From CBDUZS01 sp965371785 (GTDB taxonomy: Bacteria > Fermentibacterota > Fermentibacteria > Fermentibacterales > JCC-6), in NCBI GenBank assembly GCA_965371785.1, contig CBDUZS010000058.1:1-15916 (forward strand): 15,916 nt of DNA, written 5' to 3'. The position numbers and the translations under genes are program-made. Under the pieces are notes generated by a model. That model was not told where the DNA came from, did no database searches, and saw only the letters and a list, made by a program, of their open reading frames with translations. Below are positions 1 to 6,674 of the stretch, piece after piece. Numbering within the stretch: position 1 is the stretch's first letter; every line of letters starts with the position of its first letter.

Positions 1-437
1 ACACCGTCTTTCCATCTGACCGATTCCAGGACCATCCATTCGTCACCGACCAGGTGCAGGAAAATGGCTTTGCTGTAACCCTCGTATTCCCATTTGAACT
101 CCCGTATGACGACACCTTCGGTTGCCGGATCGTCCGGGTCGTAGGTGTTGTGCACCTCGATGTAGAATTCGGGGAGGGTGGAGCCCTGGTGTAGTACATG
201 TTCGCCTTCGTAGTCAGGCTCTCCCATGATTGCTATTATTTCCTGCTCCGCTTTTCCATGGAGCTCCGTGAGCTCTTCCACCGAATCATGCGTGGTGTCA
301 CGCGTGCACACGTCTTCTATGCTTCTTCCGGGTGGAGCCTCACCGGTCTGCTCCGCGTGGCCACATGCTGGGCAGGTTGCCACGAGTACGCCTGCTGAAA
401 CAAGGAGTGCTGCGGGAATCCATATTCTGATCTTCAT
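1..437 (-). CDS. Exported hypothetical protein, partial (runs off left edge)
   Basis: About 145 residues are visible, and the frame is still open at the window edge. It starts MKIRIWIPAALLVSAGVLVATC: a positively charged N-terminus, a hydrophobic segment, then VATCPACG. This is a Sec signal peptide. It could be a lipoprotein signal with an unusual Thr before the Cys, and the following CxxC (CPAC) is noteworthy. The mature part has an acidic stretch around EELTELHGKAEQEIIAIMGEPDY. That stretch resembles the 'lG.P' start motif of SmpA/OmlA-like small periplasmic domains, but the likeness is weak. Its ATG (435-437) overlaps the TAA stop of the upstream gene as TAATG, so translation is probably coupled and both are in one operon. 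I do not recognise the family. Confidence 0.7.
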   Translation of the reverse strand, partial: MKIRIWIPAALLVSAGVLVATCPACGHAEQTGEAPPGRSIEDVCTRDTTHDSVEELTELHGKAEQEIIAIMGEPDYEGEHVLHQGSTLPEFYIEVHNTYDPDDPATEGVVIREFKWEYEGYSKAIFLHLVGDEWMVLESVRWKDG

Positions 438-889
438 TATTCTTCCCCTGCATTCAGATTCCGGGCCAGTTCAACGTAATCGGCTGATTCGACGTAATCT
501 ATCAGCTGCCTGACCAGGTGGGAGAGAGCGGCTACGGGACTCTCGTCGATCTTCGACATGTACTCTTTGATGTCGTCTCCGACGATAACACCGGGACCGG
601 AATTCAGGCGTTGCTCACGGCTGATACTCTCCTGGGAGATCGACTTCAGCGGGGCCTGGCGCAGGGCCTTGAGGATCTGACTCTCCCATTCTTCTCTGAC
701 GGGGACAAGAGTTCCGTCGAAGTACAGGCGGCCCGGCAGCTTGTCCGGGTCGCTGACCTGGGTGAACATGTGCTGCCGGAGCAATATGTCATGTTCGTTA
801 CCCTCTGTGTCCCTCACATTGATGGCTATTGTGCCGCCGTCCATGGCGTAAGCCCCGTCCTCAATCACAAGACTGTCCGGAATTCTCAT
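437..889 (-). CDS. Hypothetical 150-residue cytoplasmic protein
   Basis: The frame encodes 150 residues with no signal peptide or membrane segment. The N-terminal half (MRIPDSLVIEDGAYAMDGGT...) looks beta-rich and ends in LYFDGTLVPV. The C-terminal half is helical and charged, with an Ile/Leu-rich stretch near LSHLVRQLIDYVESADY. The ATG at 887-889 is preceded by GGGAG with seven bases between them, a good ribosome-binding site. The stop overlaps the start of the exported downstream gene (TAATG), which supports this strand over the overlapping plus-strand frame. A near-perfect palindrome (CTGATC-TT-GATCAG, 903-916) lies just upstream. I do not recognise a family and assign no function. Confidence 0.65.
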   Translation of the reverse strand: MRIPDSLVIEDGAYAMDGGTIAINVRDTEGNEHDILLRQHMFTQVSDPDKLPGRLYFDGTLVPVREEWESQILKALRQAPLKSISQESISREQRLNSGPGVIVGDDIKEYMSKIDESPVAALSHLVRQLIDYVESADYVELARNLNAGEE

Positions 890-902
890 GATTCACTCCC
901 GC

Positions 903-916
903 CTGATCTTGATCAG
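903..916. promoter_or_regulatory. Palindrome upstream of the 437-889 gene
   Basis: CTGATC and GATCAG form a perfect 6-base inverted repeat with two bases between. It begins 14 bases upstream of the minus-strand start codon at 889. The spacer is too short for an RNA hairpin, so if functional it would be a protein-binding site. The assignment is an inference from symmetry and position only. Confidence 0.25.
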
Positions 917-953
917 AGTCTGTCACGCCGCACCACTCCCAGGACAGAATAAG

Positions 954-1065
954 ATAACCCGATGCATATGATATCGCACGGAGTGAAAGGAAGCACAGGT
1001 GGACTTGATGATGGATGAATCCCCTTGTTCTGCAGGGGATGCTTACGGGTTATGATAAGCACAGG
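954..1065. promoter_or_regulatory. Divergent control region with repeated motifs
   Basis: This lies between the minus-strand operon (start 889) and the cyclase gene (start 1116). It contains an 8-base inverted pair ATAACCCG (954-961) / CGGGTTAT (1046-1053). It also has a 9-base direct repeat AAGCACAGG (991-999 and 1057-1065) and a 7-base hairpin ATCCCCT / AGGGGAT (1019-1025 / 1034-1040, loop of 8). TATGAT at 1051-1056 is a plausible -10 box for the cyclase gene, but no good -35 sits 16-18 bases upstream. The repeats suggest a regulated divergent promoter; no regulator is identified. Confidence 0.35.
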
Positions 1066-1115
1066 ATGCGAGTCTCGACCCTTGGGATTTTCTATCGATC
1101 TGGCAGGAGCCTCGA

Positions 1116-4073
1116 GTGCCGACTTTTCTCTTCACCGACATAGCGGGTTCGACCAAGCACTGGGAGCGGAATCCCGAAGACATGGCCGCAGCCCTTGCAC
1201 GGCATGACGAAATACTGAGCCGGCTGATCGCAGAGCATGGTGGAAGAGTGGTCAAGCACACCGGGGACGGTGTATTCGCGGTGTTCGGTGAGAATGAAGC
1301 TGAAGGCTCTCCACTCGAGTGCGCCATTGGCATTCTCTGTGCTCTCGGGGAAGAGGACTGGGGTGCAATCGGCACACTGGAGGTTAGAGTGGCCATCAAC
1401 TCCGGTGAGGCCGAGAAGAGGGGCAGCGATTATTTCGGCTCGGAGGTGAACCGTACCGCCAGGCTTCTGGATGCCGGCTGGGGTGGACAGATACTGCTCA
1501 CTCACAACGCAGCTGACGGTAAGGAGCTGCCCGAAGGAGCAAGCCTTAGCGATCTGGGCGAGCACATGCTCAAGGATCTTTCCGAGTCCCGTAGAATCTT
1601 TTCCCTGCTGCATGCAGCGCTTCCCGTGCGGGAGTTTCCGACCCTTCGATCCCTGAACTCGCACCCGCACAATCTGCCGCCCCAGTCAACGGATTTCATC
1701 GGTCGCAGCCTTGAACTCGCTGCAGTAGACGAGCTGCTCTCTTCTTCCTCGTGCAGGCTTCTGACACTGCTGGGGCCCGGGGGGATAGGGAAGACCAGGA
1801 TAGCTCTCCAGGTCGCAGCAGAGCACATAGAAGAATACTCCAACGGGGTCTTTTTCGTGGGGCTGGCTCCCCTGACAAACCCTGATAACCTGGTGCAGAC
1901 GATCGCAGGGGCAGTGGGAACAGGTTTCTACTCGAAGGAGGATCTGCAGGTTCAATTGATTAATTTCCTTCGGGACAAAGAGATGCTCCTCGTCATGGAC
2001 AACTTCGAGCATCTCATTCAGGGTGCTGGACTTCTCGCAGACATCCTTGCAGCTGCACCGGGGGTCAGATTCCTGGTCACGTCCAGGCAGAGGCTAAACC
2101 TCAGGGGTGAATGGCTGTACGAGGTCAAAGGCATGAGGTATTCCACCGGGGTGGAGGAAGACGGAAGCAGCCACGATAGCGCCATAAGGCTGTTCGAGAG
2201 GAATACACTCAGGCTCGTGCCGGAGTTCGAGCTGAACGGCGACAACATCCCCCTGGTCACTGAAATCTGCCGCCTGGTGGGCGGTATGCCCCTGGCAATC
2301 GAGCTTGCAGCCTCGTGGATGCGCGTACTCAACCTCACCGAGATAATCGCCGAGATGAGAGAGGGGCTGGATTTCCTCGAGACCACGCTGGTGGACGTTC
2401 CGGGGCGTCACCGAAGTCTTGGCCGCGTATTCGAATACTCATGGAAACTGCTTTCGGAGAAGGAGAAAGCTGCGATTTCGGGATTGTCATGTTTCCGTGG
2501 TGGTTTCGACAGGAATGCAGCAGTCGAAGTTGCCGGGGCCAGCCTCCCACTTATCGGATCGCTGGTGGATAAATCGCTTCTTCACCGTATTTCCAGAGAC
2601 AGGTTCGGTATTCATGAGGTGACGAGGCAGTATGCCGAAGCGAAACTCGAGGAAGACCGGGAGCAGTACTCCATTGTCCGGGAGCTTCATTGCCTTTACT
2701 ACATTGATTTCCTCGAAGAGAATAAGACTTTGCTGAATGGAACTGAGCGGAAGCAGGTCATCGACGGGATGTGTGCGGAGATAGAGAACATCCGTTCAGC
2801 ATGGGAGTGGGCGGTCGAACACAGAAAATTTGCCGACCTGACCAGATCGATGAGGAGTCTATACGTTTTACACACTTCCCTCGGCTGGTTCAGGGCAGGT
2901 GAGCGGCTTTTCTCGCATACGATCGACTTCCTGGAAGAGGTCCCGGAGACAGACGATCCTCTCTTTTCTGCTGAAGCCCGGGTGATGGCGAATCTTCTGC
3001 TCAACAGAGGATGGCTGAGGGTACTCGTTGGGAGCAGGGAAGAGGCAGTAGAGGACTTCGAGCAGTGTCTGATCCTTTTCAGAAGGATGGAAGACGGAGT
3101 CGGCGAAGCTACAACACTGTGCCGGCTTTCCGCAACAGATTTGCTCGCTGGTGATTACGATAAAGCAAGGGAACTTGCTGTCGAAAGTATGGAGTGTGTT
3201 GAAAGTACCGGGGATCTGTTCGTAAAAGCCATGGTTCTCAACAACTATGGGAATCTGGAACGTAGAATGGGCAACTACGCCCGTGCAGCCGAGATGTATG
3301 CCGAGAGTCTTGCAGCTCTCGAGGAGATTGATGACACGTACGGTGAGATCATCTGCCTCGGGAATCTCGGAATAGTCAACTACCGCCTGGGAAACCTAGA
3401 AATCGCAAAAGAGATTACCGAGGAGAGCGTAGTCCTTGCCGAAAAATTCGGAGAAAAGCGCCTGATCGCTGTGGGGCGCTCCGATCTGGCCAACATACTG
3501 AGGAAAATGGGGGATATCGAGCAGGCAAGGAAGATTCTTCTGCTGTGTATCGAGCAGAACCGTGAACTCGGGCTTCGCAGCGCGCTGGCAATAAATATCG
3601 GAAGCCTGGCGTTCCTCGAGAGTAAGGATGGCAACTTCGAAAAGGCAGCGGAGCTGTATTCCGAAATGATCGGGATTGCCACTGAACTGGACAGACCGCT
3701 AATGCTCATCGACAGCATCTGCGGGCTGGCAGACACTGTAATGCTTGCCGGCAATGTCGACAAGGCTTTTGAATACTATTACAGGGCACTGGAACACGCA
3801 CCGGGCTATCCAGTTGTGCGTTCACTCCTTCACATCGTCATCGGACTGGCCGAAGCGTTCATGAAGATCTCGAAGCGGGGAATTTCCCTCGATCTTCTTG
3901 CATTCAGCATGGAGAATTCAGGCAGCTCGGAATTCGTTCAGCGAATGATAATGGAGCTCGTGACCGGGCTGGATATCGACCCCTCATCCGATGAGTTCAC
4001 TGATGCATGTGAGCGGGCAAGGACTGTTACGTTCGAACAGATCATGGAAAAACTCGTGAAAGAGCGTCCCTGA
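1116..4073 (+). CDS. Class III nucleotide cyclase fused to STAND ATPase and TPR array
   Basis: The protein has 985 residues. Residues 1-165 are a class III cyclase domain. The metal-binding Asp residues are D8 (FTDIAGST) and D51 (KHTGDGVF). K47 and D105 sit at the adenine-specifying positions, and N112 and R116 (DYFGSEVNRTAR) at the transition-state positions. All six catalytic residues are present, so an active adenylate cyclase making cAMP is likely. Residues 190-400 are a STAND/NB-ARC-type ATPase: FIGR, Walker A GPGGIGKT (220-227), Walker B LLVMD (291-295), VTSR (321-324) and GGMPLAIELA (389-398). The remainder, from about 560 to 930, is TPR repeats (for example NNYGNLERRMGNYARAAEMYAESL). 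There is no signal peptide, membrane segment or LuxR-type HTH, so it is cytosolic. The GTG start follows AGGAG (1105-1109) by six bases. The architecture is known from actinobacterial cyclase-ATPase proteins. The signal sensed by the TPR/STAND part is unknown. Confidence 0.9.
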   Translation: MPTFLFTDIAGSTKHWERNPEDMAAALARHDEILSRLIAEHGGRVVKHTGDGVFAVFGENEAEGSPLECAIGILCALGEEDWGAIGTLEVRVAINSGEAEKRGSDYFGSEVNRTARLLDAGWGGQILLTHNAADGKELPEGASLSDLGEHMLKDLSESRRIFSLLHAALPVREFPTLRSLNSHPHNLPPQSTDFIGRSLELAAVDELLSSSSCRLLTLLGPGGIGKTRIALQVAAEHIEEYSNGVFFVGLAPLTNPDNLVQTIAGAVGTGFYSKEDLQVQLINFLRDKEMLLVMDNFEHLIQGAGLLADILAAAPGVRFLVTSRQRLNLRGEWLYEVKGMRYSTGVEEDGSSHDSAIRLFERNTLRLVPEFELNGDNIPLVTEICRLVGGMPLAIELAASWMRVLNLTEIIAEMREGLDFLETTLVDVPGRHRSLGRVFEYSWKLLSEKEKAAISGLSCFRGGFDRNAAVEVAGASLPLIGSLVDKSLLHRISRDRFGIHEVTRQYAEAKLEEDREQYSIVRELHCLYYIDFLEENKTLLNGTERKQVIDGMCAEIENIRSAWEWAVEHRKFADLTRSMRSLYVLHTSLGWFRAGERLFSHTIDFLEEVPETDDPLFSAEARVMANLLLNRGWLRVLVGSREEAVEDFEQCLILFRRMEDGVGEATTLCRLSATDLLAGDYDKARELAVESMECVESTGDLFVKAMVLNNYGNLERRMGNYARAAEMYAESLAALEEIDDTYGEIICLGNLGIVNYRLGNLEIAKEITEESVVLAEKFGEKRLIAVGRSDLANILRKMGDIEQARKILLLCIEQNRELGLRSALAINIGSLAFLESKDGNFEKAAELYSEMIGIATELDRPLMLIDSICGLADTVMLAGNVDKAFEYYYRALEHAPGYPVVRSLLHIVIGLAEAFMKISKRGISLDLLAFSMENSGSSEFVQRMIMELVTGLDIDPSSDEFTDACERARTVTFEQIMEKLVKERP

Positions 4074-4119
4074 CGAACTCGGTAGCCTTACATGATATCT
4101 CTCATTACCGGCTGACTGC

Positions 4120-4178
4120 GATACCAGTGTCGACCCCGGTTGAGTACCGGGTTATCATTGCACCTTCCCGGGGGTATC
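4120..4178 (+). promoter_or_regulatory. Possible alternative RNA hairpins upstream of the PurF-like gene
   Basis: CCCGGT (4135-4140) can form a short hairpin with ACCGGG (4146-4151). The same C-rich block, CCCCGG (4134-4139), can instead pair with CCGGGG (4168-4173). In that second state GATAC (4120-4124) pairs with the adjoining GTATC (4174-4178). The two folds exclude each other and end about ten bases before the ribosome-binding site. No riboswitch class is recognised, and this is structure by eye only. Confidence 0.3.
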
Positions 4179-4203
4179 CAAGCAAAACAGGAGGGTGATC
4201 GGT

Positions 4204-5604
4204 ATGGGCGGCTTCTTCGGTGTTGTCTCAAAAGACGAGTGTGTAGAAGACCTTTTCTACGGAACTGACTACCATTCGCACCTCGGAACCATGCGGGGCG
4301 GCCTTGCGGTAAAGGGCAAGAATGGAATCACCCGCTTCATACACAACATCACCAATGCACAGTTCAGGTCGAAATTCGAAGACGACATCGTCAAGATGAA
4401 CGGACACATGGGTATAGGCGTTATCAGCGATTACGAGGACCAGCCGCTGATCATCGGTTCCCACCTGGGCCAGTACGCTATCGTGACCGTTGGCGTTGTC
4501 CAGAACCTCGATCAACTCGTAGAGAGTGTCTTCAGAGCGAAAGCAGGCCACTTCACCGAAATGGGCAGGGGACAGGTCAACCCGACGGAAGCAGTGGCCA
4601 TGCTGATAAACCAGGAGGATTCCTTCACCGCCGGAATCGCTCGTGCCCAGGAGGAAATAGAGGGCTCCTGCTCAATACTCCTGTTAACTGAAGAAGGTGT
4701 TTACGCAGCTCGTGACAGGCTGGGAAGAACCCCCATATCACTTGGTGAGAGAGAGGGAGCGTGGGCGGCTACGTTCGAGACATGTGCCCTTCCGAACCTG
4801 GATTACACGCATCGGTATGATCTCGGTCCAGGTGAGATTGTCCTTATTACCCAGGATGGGTATGAACAGAAGAAGCCAGCTGAATCCGCCTGTCAGATCT
4901 GCTCGTTCCTCTGGGTTTACTACGGATATCCGGCTTCGAATTACATGGGGATAAACGTAGAGGACGTTCGAAACCGCTGCGGAGCCTGTCTTGCCAGGAG
5001 GGACAACGTCGAGGTCGATATCGTGGCAGGTATTCCCGACTCAGGTACAGCGCATGCGATAGGGTATGCCAACGAAGCAGGGATTCCCTACAGGAGACCG
5101 TTCGTGAAGTACACACCTACATGGCCCAGGAGTTTCATGCCGCAGGATCAGAGACAACGGGACCTGGTAGCCCGTATGAAGCTCATCCCGGTAAAGGAAC
5201 TGATTCAGAATCAGAGGCTGCTCTTCTGCGAGGACTCGATCGTGAGGGGTACCCAGCTGCAGGACACCATTCGAAGACTATACGATGCAGGGGCCAGCGA
5301 GGTACACATGCGGCCTGCCTGTCCACCACTGATTTACGGCTGCAAGTTCCTCAATTTCTCGAGGTCGAGATCCGTCCTGGATCTTGCCGGCAGGAGGGCG
5401 ATAAGTGAACTCGAGAATACCGCAGAGGTTGTTGCCCCTGACTACGCCGATGCGGATTCGGACAAGTTCGCTGAAATGGTAGAGAGCATCCGCGAAAGGC
5501 TTAACCTGACGAGCCTGACCTACCAGAGACTCGAGGACCTGGTCGAGGCAATAGGGCTTCCTAAAGAGGATCTGTGCACCTACTGCTGGGATGGTGTCGA
5601 GTAA
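4204..5604 (+). CDS. PurF-like amidophosphoribosyltransferase homologue lacking the catalytic Cys
   Basis: The protein has 466 residues. The ATG at 4204 is preferred over the GTG at 4195 because AGGAGG (4189-4194) lies nine bases before it, whereas the GTG directly abuts it. The whole PurF fold is visible: an N-terminal Ntn-hydrolase-like domain, then a type I phosphoribosyltransferase domain. The latter has IPDSGTAHAIGYA, GIPYRRPFVK and the PRPP loop EDSIVRGT (343-350). Cysteines at 230/233, 373/380, 458 and 461 fall where Bacillus-type PurF binds its 4Fe-4S cluster. The N-terminus, however, reads MGGFFGVVS where glutaminase-active PurF has Met-Cys-Gly, and the usual HRGQE and NGN segments read SHLGTMRGG and VGVVQN. 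Glutamine hydrolysis is therefore probably lost. It may use free ammonia or do something else with PRPP, so I withhold the name purF. It converges with the lipoprotein gene seven bases downstream. Confidence 0.85.
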   Translation: MGGFFGVVSKDECVEDLFYGTDYHSHLGTMRGGLAVKGKNGITRFIHNITNAQFRSKFEDDIVKMNGHMGIGVISDYEDQPLIIGSHLGQYAIVTVGVVQNLDQLVESVFRAKAGHFTEMGRGQVNPTEAVAMLINQEDSFTAGIARAQEEIEGSCSILLLTEEGVYAARDRLGRTPISLGEREGAWAATFETCALPNLDYTHRYDLGPGEIVLITQDGYEQKKPAESACQICSFLWVYYGYPASNYMGINVEDVRNRCGACLARRDNVEVDIVAGIPDSGTAHAIGYANEAGIPYRRPFVKYTPTWPRSFMPQDQRQRDLVARMKLIPVKELIQNQRLLFCEDSIVRGTQLQDTIRRLYDAGASEVHMRPACPPLIYGCKFLNFSRSRSVLDLAGRRAISELENTAEVVAPDYADADSDKFAEMVESIRERLNLTSLTYQRLEDLVEAIGLPKEDLCTYCWDGVE

Positions 5605-5611
5605 AAAACTC

Positions 5612-6286
5612 CTAGTTGATTACGAAACTCATGAGCCGCTTGGATATATGGCAGTTCTCGGTGCTGTCAACGATCATTAATACCTGCCCTACGTCCGGTG
5701 CGAAGTAGTACACCCAGACCGTCGGGTTCATTAAATCGGTGTCACGCATCCGGAGACAGCCCGAGAAGGAGCCAGCGGGTACGGTGACGCTGTCGGTCAG
5801 ACTGATAACTTCCCTGGTTACAGTCGGATAGTCGGCGTAGGGTGTCCAGGTTTCTCCAACGGTCAGTGGGAGTTTGAACAGGATCTCGTGTTCTGTTGTA
5901 ACGGTGTCGTCGTATACACCAACCTCGCTGCTGCTCAGGGAAACGTAGACGAGCGAAGTGTCAATCTCGGTGTAAACCGTATCGTGAGACCAGTAGATCA
6001 GGCTATCCACCTCTTCCAGGGTCCAGAGTTCAAACCCCTGTGCATGCGTCGTCTGGCCGATGATTCTGCTGGATGTCCTTCCGCTGACGGTTGATGTGTC
6101 GCCATGTCCGCCGATCATCATACCATCTACCTGACCGATCCAGGTGTTGCCAAGTGCCGTTGGATAGTAGGGGACAGCGGGAGGGGGGGTAGCATGCGGC
6201 TCGGTCGGGCGTTCGTTCTCGCAGCCCTGCAGAACGATAAGGGATAATAGAGCAGAAAGAACAAATAGCTTCGTAAATGTATGCAT
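5612..6286 (-). CDS. Lipoprotein of the 'LGNTW' beta-rich type, copy 1
   Basis: The frame encodes 224 residues. MHTFTKLFVLSALLSLIVLQGC is a type II signal peptide ending in the lipobox LQGC, so the protein should be membrane-anchored after lipidation. The mature part opens with a Pro-rich linker (PTEPHATPPPAVP), then YYPTALGNTWIGQVDG and a Thr/Ser/Val-rich, beta-strand-like body. Motifs QGFEL, YDDT, PTVTRE, VPAG and YFAPDVGQV recur in the lipoprotein at 11932-12594, so the two are paralogues. AGGAGG lies six bases upstream of the ATG. The gene is divergent from the HD-GYP gene at 6675. Similar proteins occur widely in Bacteroidota-related phyla with no known function; an extracytoplasmic binding role is a guess. 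Confidence 0.85.
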   Translation of the reverse strand: MHTFTKLFVLSALLSLIVLQGCENERPTEPHATPPPAVPYYPTALGNTWIGQVDGMMIGGHGDTSTVSGRTSSRIIGQTTHAQGFELWTLEEVDSLIYWSHDTVYTEIDTSLVYVSLSSSEVGVYDDTVTTEHEILFKLPLTVGETWTPYADYPTVTREVISLTDSVTVPAGSFSGCLRMRDTDLMNPTVWVYYFAPDVGQVLMIVDSTENCHISKRLMSFVIN

Positions 6287-6315
6287 CTCAACCTCCTGAG
6301 AATTTATTCCCTGTA

Positions 6316-6347
6316 CTGTATGGTTCTACAACAGGATTACCATACAG
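6316..6347. repeat. 9-base inverted repeat in lipoprotein promoter region
   Basis: CTGTATGGT (6316-6324) and ACCATACAG (6339-6347) are perfect reverse complements separated by 14 bases. They begin 30 bases upstream of the start codon at 6286. The repeat overlaps the proposed -10 and spacer of that gene's promoter, as expected for an operator. Confidence 0.5.
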
Positions 6348-6351
6348 ACAA
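6323..6351 (-). promoter_or_regulatory. Candidate sigma70-type promoter for lipoprotein copy 1
   Basis: On the minus strand, TTGTCT (6346-6351) and TAGAAC (6323-6328) are separated by 17 bases. Each matches four of six consensus positions. The predicted transcript would have a leader of about 30 bases with a strong ribosome-binding site. It is overlapped by the 9-base inverted repeat at 6316-6347. Confidence 0.35.
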
Positions 6352-6523
6352 GTCTCTGGTATTACAATGTCCGGCAAGTATCGAAGCAGACGTGCGGCAA
6401 TCCGGTTGATACCCAACCCAGAGAGTTCAGACCTTCTGTGAATGCATGATTGAGTCCTGCAGCCTGGAAAAGGATCCAGGGAGGATGATAGACTGTATCA
6501 GCGGTTATTGTATTTACTGAGGA

Positions 6524-6617
6524 TTTGAGTATACCATCTGAACTCTCAGTGATGAAATAATGTATCAGAGCTTGTCCTGATAGTGCCGGTGATGTATATC
6601 GCTTAGGTATACTCAAA
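6524..6617. repeat. 12-base perfect inverted repeat flanking the HD-GYP promoter
   Basis: TTTGAGTATACC (6524-6535) and GGTATACTCAAA (6606-6617) are exact reverse complements with 70 bases between. Each contains the palindrome GTATAC. The right arm lies at the expected transcription start of the promoter at 6572-6600 and the left arm upstream of its -35. Centre-to-centre distance is 82 bases, about eight helical turns, as in looping operator pairs. Confidence 0.5.
6572..6600 (+). promoter_or_regulatory. Candidate sigma70-type promoter for first HD-GYP gene
   Basis: TTGTCC (6572-6577) and TATATC (6595-6600) have 17-base spacing and match four of six consensus positions each. Transcription would start near 6607, within the right arm of the 12-base inverted repeat, giving a leader of about 68 bases that includes the hairpin at 6633-6652. 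Confidence 0.4.
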
Positions 6618-6632
6618 GAGGTGTATTCATTA

Positions 6633-6652
6633 TTCCAGAAGTTGTTCTGGAA
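6633..6652 (+). other. Leader hairpin before first HD-GYP gene
   Basis: TTCCAGAA (6633-6640) pairs perfectly with TTCTGGAA (6645-6652) around a GTTG loop. It ends 22 bases before the start codon and 13 bases before the AAGGGGG ribosome-binding site. No T-tract follows, so it is not a terminator; it may stabilise the mRNA or affect initiation. Confidence 0.4.
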
Positions 6653-6674
6653 CACCGCGGCAGTTAAGGGGGAA

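Larger units (their letters stand above)
6287..6674. other. 388-base divergent intergenic region with dense inverted repeats
   Basis: No convincing gene is seen here. The region looks more AT-rich than the flanking genes and holds several inverted repeats. A 12-base perfect pair lies at 6524-6535 / 6606-6617 and an 11-base perfect pair at 6421-6431 / 6537-6547. A 9-base pair lies at 6316-6324 / 6339-6347. Hairpins lie at 6404-6418 (GGTTG-ATACC-CAACC) and 6633-6652. An 8-base direct repeat TGTATCAG occurs at 6494 and 6561. It contains the control regions of both divergent genes and may also hold a structured RNA. A 111-codon minus-strand frame across it (6362-6697) has no recognisable content. 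Confidence 0.6.

Noticed and set aside
518..952. Plus-strand frame of 144 codons
   Set aside because: It is the antisense of the 437-889 gene, which has a good ribosome-binding site and TAATG coupling to its exported neighbour.
5597..5616. GAGT-AAAAA-ACTC at the convergent ends of the PurF-like and lipoprotein genes as a bidirectional terminator
   Set aside because: Only four pairs and no G/C-rich stem, so it is too weak to call.
6595..6674. c-di-GMP riboswitch in the leader of HD-GYP copy 1
   Set aside because: The leader is short and lacks the conserved GEMM core such as GGACGCAAAGCC; only a simple hairpin is present.
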